Positions 1 through 6,381 of a stretch of DNA of 27,628 bases are shown here, one piece after another. The notes below the pieces were generated by a model. That model searched no databases, was not told where the DNA came from, and saw only the letters and a list, made by a program, of their open reading frames with translations. The translations under genes and the position numbers were made by a program. Numbering within the stretch: position 1 is the first letter of the stretch; every line of letters starts with the position of its first letter. The stretch comes from an uncultured Porphyromonadaceae bacterium (GTDB taxonomy: Bacteria; Bacteroidota; Bacteroidia; Bacteroidales; Muribaculaceae), in NCBI GenBank assembly GCA_900540625.1, contig UQGP01000033.1, positions 1 to 27,628 on the forward strand, in the 5' to 3' direction.

Positions 1-98
1 TAAATATGGTCAATTGAGGACAATCTCACCACGCCCATTAACTGAATATCCCTAATTAATCCATGTTCATTAGTGTTAACCAAAATCATAAGTGTTGT

Positions 99-130
99 TT
101 GGGTATTATAGCTGTTCGATAATAACCCAA
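99..130. repeat. Imperfect hairpin, 11-bp stem
   Basis: The arms 99-109 and 119-130 pair along 11 bp with one bulged base and a 9-nt loop. It stands directly in front of a second hairpin, so the pair may be a terminator or a structured leader. The role is inferred. Confidence 0.4.
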
Positions 131-144
131 GAAATGAGAGACAT

Positions 145-175
145 AACTCGGCTGCTGTTTTACGGTGGCCGAGTT
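145..175 (+). terminator. Possible terminator or leader hairpin
   Basis: A perfect 8-bp stem (AACTCGGC at 145-152, GCCGAGTT at 168-175) encloses a 15-nt loop. The sequence after it is only moderately T-rich, so a terminator role is tentative. Confidence 0.35.
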
Positions 176-233
176 TGTGACTTTTCTGCCGCCTTTGAGG
201 GTTGAGTTAGCTGAGACATGAAACCTTGATAGA

Positions 234-275
234 ATGAAGATTAATGTTGTGATACTAAAAAGAAAGATACAATGA
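234..275 (+). CDS. Possible 13-codon leader ORF coupled to the next gene
   Basis: ATG at 234 opens a 13-codon frame (MKINVVILKRKIQ) whose TGA at 273-275 overlaps the ATG at 272 of the following gene, an ATGA junction typical of translational coupling. Its first residues resemble those of the SprT-like gene downstream (MNLNAKILKEK), and the underlying DNA is a diverged copy of 713-746. It could be a leader peptide, a remnant of a duplicated gene start, or non-coding sequence. Nothing shows that it is translated. Confidence 0.25.
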   Translation: MKINVVILKRKIQ

Positions 276-700
276 AAGAAGTTTTTATATTCTTGAGCAT
301 TAATGGTGGAGAGAGTGAAGAGTTCACTTTTAAGCTGGACGATAGCTTGTACGAGAGGCTTGAAGGAGTATATAAGGAGTGTTCAAAGGACAAGAATTTC
401 GACAACGATAAGTTTTGGGGTTGGCTCAAAACTTCTGACGAAGACTTGGCAAAGACGATTGAGAGTGCAATCAAGGAAGAGTTGTCTCATTACTGCTTCG
501 AGGATGACCTGTTCAACGATATGGTTGAAGACTTCGTTGGTTATGATCAGTCTTTTCCGTTGTGCGACTTGCACTTTAACTATTTGACTGCCGAAGGTAA
601 GATAACGGATCGGCATCTCGACTGCGCCAAAGCGGTTATCTATGGCGATAATATCTTCGATTGTGACTTCTCCGAGGCTTTTAGAGAGAAAATTGGCTGA
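272..700 (+). CDS. Hypothetical acidic protein
   Basis: I do not recognise this 142-residue protein. It is rich in Asp and Glu and in aromatic residues, with no signal peptide and no membrane segment, so it is probably a soluble cytoplasmic protein. The ATG at 272 overlaps the stop of a possible leader ORF. It sits 19 bases upstream of the preferred start of the SprT-like gene on the same strand, so the two are probably co-transcribed. Its base composition is AT-rich compared with the GC-rich genes that begin after about position 1200, which suggests recent acquisition. Overlapping frames on both strands here are shadows. A small acidic partner or inhibitor protein is possible, but nothing in the sequence shows it. 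Confidence 0.65.
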   Translation: MKEVFIFLSINGGESEEFTFKLDDSLYERLEGVYKECSKDKNFDNDKFWGWLKTSDEDLAKTIESAIKEELSHYCFEDDLFNDMVEDFVGYDQSFPLCDLHFNYLTAEGKITDRHLDCAKAVIYGDNIFDCDFSEAFREKIG

Positions 701-719
701 ACGAAAAAGCAATGATAGA

Positions 720-1175
720 ATGAATCTTAATGCCAAGATACTAAAAGAGAAGTATTATGATGAGTATAATAAGGTATATTTTAATGGTGTATTAAAGCAC
801 TGTAATATATCTTATTGTAAAATAAGCCTTGTCGGGCAATATACACATAAGATAGATAAAAAAGGAGATATAGTAGGACGTATATGGATAGCAAATGATG
901 TAGATTGGACTGAAGAGACGTTAAAGGATACATTGATTCATGAAATGATACACCATTATGAGGTAAGCATAGACAAGCGTACATCAATTGATAGTTTTAC
1001 GTGGTACGGTTTGTTTGGACATGGCAGACATTTTAGAAAACAAATTATAAGGATAAAAAGAGATTTCGGTATTGCAATACATATACATTTCCCTCATATT
1101 TTTAAGAGGAAAGAGAAAATCCCAACAACTTGGTTCGGCAAATTGTTGAGATTCTTGGATTACGAAATTACTTGA
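720..1175 (+). CDS. SprT-like zinc metalloprotease family protein
   Basis: The 151-residue product carries the gluzincin-like motif HEMIH (residues 74-78 from the ATG at 720). An HGxxF segment about 25 residues later (H101) matches the SprT/Spartan pattern, where the third zinc ligand follows in an HG..F context. No C-terminal zinc ribbon of the longer SprT proteins is visible. I chose the ATG at 720 because it follows the upstream stop at 698-700. An in-frame ATG at 642 would overlap the previous gene by about 60 bases and add residues unlike the family. SprT-like proteins of this size are common on phages and integrative elements, and the gene is strongly AT-rich. The family call is good; the substrate is unknown. 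Confidence 0.72.
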   Translation: MNLNAKILKEKYYDEYNKVYFNGVLKHCNISYCKISLVGQYTHKIDKKGDIVGRIWIANDVDWTEETLKDTLIHEMIHHYEVSIDKRTSIDSFTWYGLFGHGRHFRKQIIRIKRDFGIAIHIHFPHIFKRKEKIPTTWFGKLLRFLDYEIT

Positions 1176-1312
1176 CTACATTAATTAATAAGATGTACCA
1201 CCGCGACGGCTAATTGCGGCATTCACGTTGTATGTTCTGCGCTCTTGACGCGTGCCCGTTTATTGGCTACTTATTGGCTACTATCGGGCTACTTTTGAGG
1301 GGAGGGCGTGGG
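1176..1312. other. Convergent intergenic gap at a composition boundary
   Basis: This is the junction between the AT-rich left end and the GC-rich remainder. It holds three 11-base tandem units at 1260-1292: two identical copies of TTATTGGCTAC, then TATCGGGCTAC. I see no strong terminator, tRNA or att-like duplicate. Confidence 0.5.
1260..1292. repeat. Short tandem repeat, 3 x 11 bp
   Basis: Units lie at 1260-1270, 1271-1281 and 1282-1292. The first two are identical and the third differs at the left end. It lies in the gap between two convergent genes. Its function is unknown; replication slippage is enough to explain it. Confidence 0.6.
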
Positions 1313-2782
1313 TCAGTACTGCTGGGGAGCGATGATGGTGAGGTGGCGGCGGGCGCGGGTGACGGCAGTATAGAGCCAGCGATAGAAGTCTTCCATGGGG
1401 GCGTCGGGGGCTATGCCGCACATGTCAACGAAGACGTGATCCCATTGGCCGCCTTGGGCTTTGTGGCAGGTGACGGTGTATCCGAATTTGACTTGCAACG
1501 CATCGAAGTATGGGTCGGCATTGAGTATGGCCATCTGTTGGCGCGGGCTCATGGATGCGGCGCCATCGTATGCCGCGAGTATGGCGGATGCGAGGTTGCC
1601 GAGCTTTTCGCGTGATAGTGCCGGGGTGTCGTCTACGAGTGTGTCCAGGGTGATTTTTGCGTCGAATTCGATGTTGCGGTCGGTCAGAGCCAGTCGTACA
1701 TCCGCCCAGTGCATTCCATAGCGTGTCTCGGTGCTGTATATGTGCGAGACGATGGCCATATCGCCGTTGGCAACGAAATCGAGGCCTTTGACGGAGCGTG
1801 CACATCGGTAGTTGTTCTTGACCACGATGAGCGGCTCGCCTTTGGCGATGGCGGTGTCTATATATAGGACATCGGCGCGTATGGCGCGGTTGAAGGCGGC
1901 GGCACGCATGTTTGAGCGCGTGATTACGAGCGTATGGTCGATGCCGTGGTCGCGGTAGGCGCTTTCGATGGCTTCGGGCAGCTCTTCGGGCGAGGTGATG
2001 TCGATGTCGCTGAATCCGTTGGTGAGGAGTGTGGGCATACGCAGCTCGTCGCGTCCGGCGGCGGCATCGCGCATGGCGCGTCGCAGCATCGTGGCATTGG
2101 CCAGGATGCCGCTGTCGGCGCGTTGGCGTGCTATGGCGGTGAGTGTGGCGCGGCTTACGCGCAGTCCGTAGGCATGCAGCACTTCCGGGTCCATAGCCGG
2201 CGAGCGGTCCATTCCCACCGGTGGCAGCTGTGCCGTGTCGCCTATCAGGAGCATACGGCAGCCCTGTCCGGCATAGACGTATTGTATGAGGTCTCCGAGC
2301 AGGTCTTCGCGTCCCTGAGGGTCGCCGCCCGAAATCATGGAGGCTTCGTCGACAATGAATAGCGTGCCTACGGCTTTATTTTCCTGCAATCCCGGCACTT
2401 CGCCGCCGAGGCTGTGGCGGTATATCTTGCGGTGTATGGTATATGCCGTGTGGTGTGCGTAGCCGGCAAAGACTTTGGCGGCGCGGCCTGTGGGCGCCAT
2501 CAGTATCGAGGGGACTTTGATGTCGGCCAGAGCGCGTGTCAGCGCTGCCGTGAGCGACGTTTTGCCTGTGCCGGCATATCCGTTGAGTACGAATACGGCA
2601 TCCACATCGGGGCCGGTCTGTGCTTGCGGGTGCGTCAGCGGTGCCACAAAACGCGCCAACGCTTCGATGACGGCGCGTTGCTGGTCGTTGGGCTCGTACC
2701 CGAGAGCGGCAATGACACGTGCCGACAGAGCCTGAGGCTCGGAGGCTTCAGGCTCTGTCGAGATGTGTGTGTCCGTATTCAT
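1313..2782 (-). CDS. RecD/Dda-like superfamily 1 DNA helicase (AAA family ATPase)
   Basis: The 489-residue protein is an SF1B-type helicase. Numbering from the ATG at 2782, it shows Walker A GYAGTGKT (68-75), Walker B FIVDEAS (about 142-148), motif III LIGDTAQLPPV (about 179-189), and near the C-terminus the UvrD_C_2-type signatures TCHKAQGGQWDHVF and YTAVTRAR. This matches the short Dda/RecD-like helicases common in Bacteroidetes rather than RecD2 with its long N-terminus. A longer start at 2839 adds 19 residues and overlaps cysS by 20 bases; the internal ATG gives a cleaner gene and a typical N-terminus, so I prefer it. It is last in a DUF3467-cysS-helicase run. The likely role is 5'-3' DNA unwinding in repair or recombination. 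Confidence 0.88.
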   Translation of the reverse strand: MNTDTHISTEPEASEPQALSARVIAALGYEPNDQQRAVIEALARFVAPLTHPQAQTGPDVDAVFVLNGYAGTGKTSLTAALTRALADIKVPSILMAPTGRAAKVFAGYAHHTAYTIHRKIYRHSLGGEVPGLQENKAVGTLFIVDEASMISGGDPQGREDLLGDLIQYVYAGQGCRMLLIGDTAQLPPVGMDRSPAMDPEVLHAYGLRVSRATLTAIARQRADSGILANATMLRRAMRDAAAGRDELRMPTLLTNGFSDIDITSPEELPEAIESAYRDHGIDHTLVITRSNMRAAAFNRAIRADVLYIDTAIAKGEPLIVVKNNYRCARSVKGLDFVANGDMAIVSHIYSTETRYGMHWADVRLALTDRNIEFDAKITLDTLVDDTPALSREKLGNLASAILAAYDGAASMSPRQQMAILNADPYFDALQVKFGYTVTCHKAQGGQWDHVFVDMCGIAPDAPMEDFYRWLYTAVTRARRHLTIIAPQQY

Positions 2783-2819
2783 TGTCACAGACGTGGGTGG
2801 TAAGAGATATTGTTCGGCG

Positions 2820-4340
2820 TCAGTCCAGCGTCCACTCAAAGCCGTCCTTGGTGTCCTTGACGGTGAAGCCCAGGGCGGCCAGGCGGTCGCGTATGGCGTC
2901 GCTGGTGGCGAAGTCGCGGTTGCGCTTGGCGTTGAGGCGGATGTCCAGCAGCAGGTCTACAGCGCCGCGGAAGGGTGCGAGTGCATCCTTGCCTTCGGCG
3001 GAGTCTGCGCCTTGCACATCGGCACGCAGACCCAGTATTTCGACCATGAAGGTGTCCATAAGTGCGCGGATGTCGGCGATATCATCGGCGGTGGCGCTGA
3101 CGGTTCCGTCATTGATTTTGTTGATAAGTCCGGCGACTTCGAACAGTGTGGCCAGTACCATAGGTGTATTGAAATCATCGTCCATGGCTTCGTAGCAGCG
3201 GCGGCGTAGTTCGGCCACGGTCTCATCCAATGAGGGCGCGTCTGCCGTGGGGTGCAGCTCGGTCAGGCGTCCGTAGGCCTCGGTGAGGCGGCGCAGTGCG
3301 CGTTCGGCGCCTTGCAATGCCTCGTTGGAGAAGTCCACGGTGCCGCGGTAGTGCGCTTGCAGGATGAAGAAGCGGATGGTCATCGGCGTATATGCCTGCT
3401 GCAATAGCTCGTGGCTGCCGGTGAAGAATTGTTCGAGGGTGATGAAATTGCCCAACGATTTGCCCATCTTTTTGCCGTTGATGGTAATCATATTGTTGTG
3501 CATCCATACTTTGACGCTCGGATGTCCGTTGTGGGCTACGCTTTGCGCAATCTCGCACTCGTGGTGCGGGAATTTGAGGTCCATTCCGCCGCCGTGAATG
3601 TCGAATTCCTCGCCGAGGTATTTCTCGCTCATGGTGCTGCACTCGAGGTGCCATCCGGGGAAGCCTTCGCTCCATGGTGACGGCCAGTGCATGATGTGCT
3701 CCGGCGCGGCTTTTTTCCAGAGGGCGAAGTCGGCGGGGTTGTGCTTGGACTCCTGCCCGTCGAGGGCGCGTGTGGTGGCCAGCAGCTCGTCGATATTGCG
3801 GCCGCTGAGGCGTCCGTATCCGTAGTCGCGGTTGAATTTGGGCACATCGAAATAGACGTTGCCGTCGCTGACGTATGCGTATCCGGCCTCCAAAATTTTT
3901 TTGATATATTCGATTTGCTCGATGATGTGTCCCGAGGCGTGGGGCTCGATGCTCGGCGGCAGCACGTTGAGCGCTTCCATATCGTGGTGATATCGGTTGA
4001 GGTAGTATTGCACTACTTCCATGGGCTCGAGCTGTTCGAGGCGAGCTTTCTTTGCTATTTTGTCTTCGCCGTCGTCCGCATCGTGTTCCAGGTGTCCGAC
4101 GTCGGTGATATTGCGTACATAGCGCACCTTGTATCCCAAGTGTCGCAGATAGCGCAGTACGATGTCAAAAGTTATGGCGGGGCGGGCGTGTCCCAGATGC
4201 GCATCTCCGTACACTGTAGGGCCGCAGACGTACATGCCTACGAGAGGGGCGTGCAGGGGCTTGAAGGCCTCCTTGCCGCGGCTCATCGAGTTGTAGATGC
4301 ACAGGTCGTTGGGGCGTATGCCCGATAGGTCGGTGCTCAT
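2820..4340 (-). CDS. cysS: Cysteinyl-tRNA synthetase
   Basis: A class I aminoacyl-tRNA synthetase of 506 residues that charges tRNA-Cys in the cytoplasm. The HIGH signature appears as HLGH (residues 48-51), inside the well-conserved context MYVCGPTVYGDAHLGHARP. The KMSKS loop appears as KMGKS (291-295), a variant usual in this phylum. Zinc ligands typical of CysRS are visible: C39, C234, H259 and E263. The length is slightly above the usual 460-490. The gene starts 4 bases after the DUF3467 stop codon, so the two are almost certainly co-transcribed, and the helicase follows. The N-terminal leader of about 11 residues is the only uncertain part of the start. Confidence 0.97.
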   Translation of the reverse strand: MSTDLSGIRPNDLCIYNSMSRGKEAFKPLHAPLVGMYVCGPTVYGDAHLGHARPAITFDIVLRYLRHLGYKVRYVRNITDVGHLEHDADDGEDKIAKKARLEQLEPMEVVQYYLNRYHHDMEALNVLPPSIEPHASGHIIEQIEYIKKILEAGYAYVSDGNVYFDVPKFNRDYGYGRLSGRNIDELLATTRALDGQESKHNPADFALWKKAAPEHIMHWPSPWSEGFPGWHLECSTMSEKYLGEEFDIHGGGMDLKFPHHECEIAQSVAHNGHPSVKVWMHNNMITINGKKMGKSLGNFITLEQFFTGSHELLQQAYTPMTIRFFILQAHYRGTVDFSNEALQGAERALRRLTEAYGRLTELHPTADAPSLDETVAELRRRCYEAMDDDFNTPMVLATLFEVAGLINKINDGTVSATADDIADIRALMDTFMVEILGLRADVQGADSAEGKDALAPFRGAVDLLLDIRLNAKRNRDFATSDAIRDRLAALGFTVKDTKDGFEWTLD

Positions 4341-4344
4341 CGGC

Positions 4345-4653
4345 TTAGGCGGTAAATCCGGATTTTTCCGGCGTATTGTTTTTGGGTACTATGCGTTCGA
4401 TGTCTCCGAATACGCTCTCGTACTTGGCGATGTTGTCGCGCAGGGCAAACAGCAGGTTCTTGGCGTTTTCGGGGGTCATGATGACGCGTGTTTGCACTTT
4501 TGCCTGCTGCATATTGGGTGCCACGGCGATAAAGTCGAGGTAGAATTCGCCGGCGCCGTGGGCTATCACTGCGAGGTTGCTGTAGTGTCCTGCAGCGACT
4601 TCGGCGGGAAGTTCTATTTTGATTTCGTTGTTATTGTTCTTGTTGTTGTCCAT
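4345..4653 (-). CDS. DUF3467 domain protein
   Basis: The 102-residue protein begins with an Asn/Lys-rich stretch and then matches the DUF3467 pattern: IELPAEVAAGHYSNLAVIAHGAGEF, then DFIAVAPN, and QTRVIMTPENAKNLLFALRDNI. The family is small, soluble and of unknown function, and common in Bacteroidetes. I use the ATG at 4653 because an upstream in-frame ATG would run through the perfect hairpin at 4696-4732 and give residues foreign to the family. It lies 4 bases upstream of cysS. No recognisable promoter box was seen in the 104-base gap upstream. Confidence 0.85.
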   Translation of the reverse strand: MDNNKNNNNEIKIELPAEVAAGHYSNLAVIAHGAGEFYLDFIAVAPNMQQAKVQTRVIMTPENAKNLLFALRDNIAKYESVFGDIERIVPKNNTPEKSGFTA

Positions 4654-4695
4654 AAGGCTTTTGTCTATATAGTTTATATGTATTTTCAGGGAATT

Positions 4696-4732
4696 TGCCG
4701 ATGTCGACGGAGTCGGTCCGTCGACATCGGCA
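4696..4732 (-). terminator. Perfect 16-bp hairpin after the NigD-like gene
   Basis: The arms 4696-4711 (TGCCGATGTCGACGGA) and 4717-4732 are exact reverse complements with a 5-nt loop. It lies 26 bases past the stop of the NigD-like lipoprotein, where a terminator on the - strand is expected. No run of U follows on that strand, so it may instead be a partial terminator, an mRNA-stabilising hairpin or a protein site. Confidence 0.6.
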
Positions 4733-4757
4733 GGCACGGTATGTATTCCGCTGCCGA

Positions 4758-5462
4758 TTACTCGGCGGGAGTGATTTGCGAGGCGTCCTTAATCAGAGTT
4801 ACGCTCTTGGAGCCTTCGGTGGTGGCGTACTTGATGCGTATGCTTTTGCAGGTGGACAGATTCCATACTTGGGAGATGTCCCACGAGCCGTAGGTCACCT
4901 TGTAGGCGCCGTCGACGCTGTTGCTGTCGCTCTTGTATATCAGGTAGAGCACCGGCTCGGCATCGCCGAGTGTGCTTTGGTCGCATATCAGATCAAATTC
5001 CTTGGGTGCATTGAGCATAAAGCAGCGAGCGGCCACATTGACGTATTTGCCGGCGCGCTGGCATATCTCGATGATGACATCTTCGGAGGCAAATCCGCCG
5101 ACGTCCTCGCTTTTCTTGAGGGCTACGGGGTCGCCGCTGCCGTATATTGTCATATACCCCGTGGGGGTGATGTTTCCGCTGGTGTAGGGCTGTCCGTTGG
5201 CCGGGAAGTAGCGCAGCAGTATGCGCTGGCCCACCTTGACGTCATCGGAGAGTTTCTTGGAGGTGATGAGTGTGGCCACGGGCGAGTCGCCTTCCTTCTG
5301 TACTTCGAAGGATGTGCCGGCATTGGTGATGGACTTGACGGTCACAAAGTCGATTTGGTTGCCGTCCGTCGAGGGGTCGTTTTTGTCATCGTTGTTGCAC
5401 GAGCAGGCAAGCAGCGACAGGGCTACAACCGGAAGTATCCGGCATATCATCTTGGTGATCAT
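4758..5462 (-). CDS. NigD-like lipoprotein
   Basis: The 234-residue protein begins with a lipoprotein signal peptide ending in the lipobox LLAC (lipidated Cys about residue 20), followed by an Asn/Asp-rich linker. The body has two parts. The N-terminal part (about 36-120) resembles the OB-fold-like NigD N-domain, with the typical stretch VGQRILLRYFPANGQ. The C-terminal beta-rich part ends in IRIKYATTEGSKSVTL. NigD proteins were named from a Bacteroides bacteriocin-type locus, but most copies have no known function and sit in the cell envelope. It lies 39 bases downstream of the lolD-like gene and may be co-transcribed with it. A strong hairpin follows the stop. Confidence 0.75.
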   Translation of the reverse strand: MITKMICRILPVVALSLLACSCNNDDKNDPSTDGNQIDFVTVKSITNAGTSFEVQKEGDSPVATLITSKKLSDDVKVGQRILLRYFPANGQPYTSGNITPTGYMTIYGSGDPVALKKSEDVGGFASEDVIIEICQRAGKYVNVAARCFMLNAPKEFDLICDQSTLGDAEPVLYLIYKSDSNSVDGAYKVTYGSWDISQVWNLSTCKSIRIKYATTEGSKSVTLIKDASQITPAE

Positions 5463-5501
5463 AGTTGTACTTGTTTTTGTTTTATGTTGTTCGTTGTTTA
5501 T

Positions 5502-6242
5502 TTATACACTTAAATCCGTCGCGGGGTTCAATCTTGCATCGGCTTCCGAATTATTTTGTCCGTCGGTGTCGGTCGCCGGTGTTTGTTCGTTGACCAGCCG
5601 TCCGTCGGCGATGTGCAGCACGTGGTCGGCATCCGCGGCCAATTCGCTGTCGTGGGTGACGATGACCACGGTGGTACCGTAGGTGTCGCGCAGGTCGAAG
5701 AACAGGCGATGCATCCGTCGGCGATTTTCGCTGTCGAGGCTGCCTGAGGGTTCATCGGCCAGCAGCAGAGGCGCATCGTTGACCAATGCGCGAGCCACGG
5801 CGGCACGCTGACATTCGCCGCCGGACAGTTCGGACGGGCGGTGGTCAAGCCGTTCGGCAAGGCCGAGACGTTCCAGCCAACAGCGTGCGCGTTCCATGGC
5901 TTGGCGTCGCCCCATACCTCCTACGAGGCATGGCATGGCCACGTTTTCGACTATGGAAAATTCGGGAAGCAGACGGTGGCTTTGGAACACAAAACCCAAA
6001 GTGGTGTTGCGCAAGCGACTAAGAGCCTTGTCGCGCAGCGAGGTAACGTCCACGCCGTCGATGAGGACGCTGCCGCTGTTCGGGCGGTCAAGTGTGCCCA
6101 TGATGTGCAGCAGCGTACTTTTGCCGGCGCCGCTGGGTCCGACTATAGCGGTCACGGCACTCTCGGCGACATCTACACTGATGCCGCGCAGCACTTCCAT
6201 AGAACCGTAGCTCTTGTGTATGTCCCGTACCGACAGTTTCAT
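5502..6242 (-). CDS. LolD/MacB-type ABC transporter ATP-binding protein
   Basis: The 246-residue ATPase has every ABC motif: Walker A GPSGAGKST (35-43), Q-loop FQSHRLLPEF (Q87), signature LSGGE (139-143), Walker B LLLADEP (159-165) and H-loop His197. The LLPEFS sequence after the Q-loop and the overall length are typical of the LolD/MacB/FtsE branch, which works with FtsX-fold permeases in lipoprotein release or mechanotransmission. The ATG at 6242 (MKLSVRDIHKSYG) is preferred; an upstream ATG at 6269 adds nine residues outside the domain. The C-terminus has a polar tail of about 25 residues. No FtsX-type permease is adjacent. The nearest permeases, 140 bases upstream, are of the ABC-2 type, so a partnership with them is possible but unproven. 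Confidence 0.88.
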   Translation of the reverse strand: MKLSVRDIHKSYGSMEVLRGISVDVAESAVTAIVGPSGAGKSTLLHIMGTLDRPNSGSVLIDGVDVTSLRDKALSRLRNTTLGFVFQSHRLLPEFSIVENVAMPCLVGGMGRRQAMERARCWLERLGLAERLDHRPSELSGGECQRAAVARALVNDAPLLLADEPSGSLDSENRRRMHRLFFDLRDTYGTTVVIVTHDSELAADADHVLHIADGRLVNEQTPATDTDGQNNSEADARLNPATDLSV

Positions 6243-6279
6243 TCTGCGAAGATAGTACATTTTTTGCACCGCGCCAACA

Positions 6280-6317
6280 CGTTTTGCGCTAAAACTGCAA
6301 AGGAGTGGCGCAAAACG
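6280..6317. repeat. Inverted repeat upstream of the lolD-like gene
   Basis: CGTTTTGCGC at 6280-6289 and its exact reverse complement at 6308-6317 flank an 18-base spacer. It lies 38-75 bases upstream of the lolD-like start, between that gene and the export operon. It could be a weak terminator of the operon or an operator. Confidence 0.45.
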
Positions 6318-6320
6318 CTA

Positions 6321-6342
6321 TCAAACAGTGCTCAAACAGTGC
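6321..6342. repeat. Exact tandem repeat, 2 x 11 bp
   Basis: TCAAACAGTGC occurs at 6321-6331 and again at 6332-6342, one DNA helical turn apart. It lies in the gap between the export operon and the lolD-like gene, next to an inverted repeat, so a regulator binding site is possible. Chance slippage is equally plausible. Confidence 0.5.
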
Positions 6343-6381
6343 TTGGCGGTGTGCTTTTGTTGCACGCGCCGGCGGCCGTCC

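Larger units (their letters stand above)
1..233. other. Non-coding AT-rich left end with two hairpins
   Basis: No convincing gene lies here. Two inverted repeats follow one another. The first is 99-109 against 119-130 (TTGGGTATTAT against ATAATAACCCAA, one bulged base). The second is 145-152 against 168-175 (AACTCGGC / GCCGAGTT, perfect, 15-nt loop), followed by a modest T-rich stretch. They could end transcription of a gene left of the window or fold in the leader of the genes to the right. I found no clear TAnnTTTG promoter box on the + strand. Confidence 0.45.

Noticed and set aside
642..719. A longer N-terminus for the SprT-like protein from the ATG at 642.
   Set aside because: It overlaps the upstream gene by 59 bases, and the added residues are out-of-frame shadow of that gene.
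1934..2803. Long + strand open frames opposite the helicase gene.
   Set aside because: They are antisense shadows of a GC-rich conserved gene; their translations show no family features.
2783..2839. A longer N-terminus for the helicase starting at 2839.
   Set aside because: It overlaps cysS by 20 bases and adds 19 residues without similarity to the helicase family; the ATG at 2782 is a better start.
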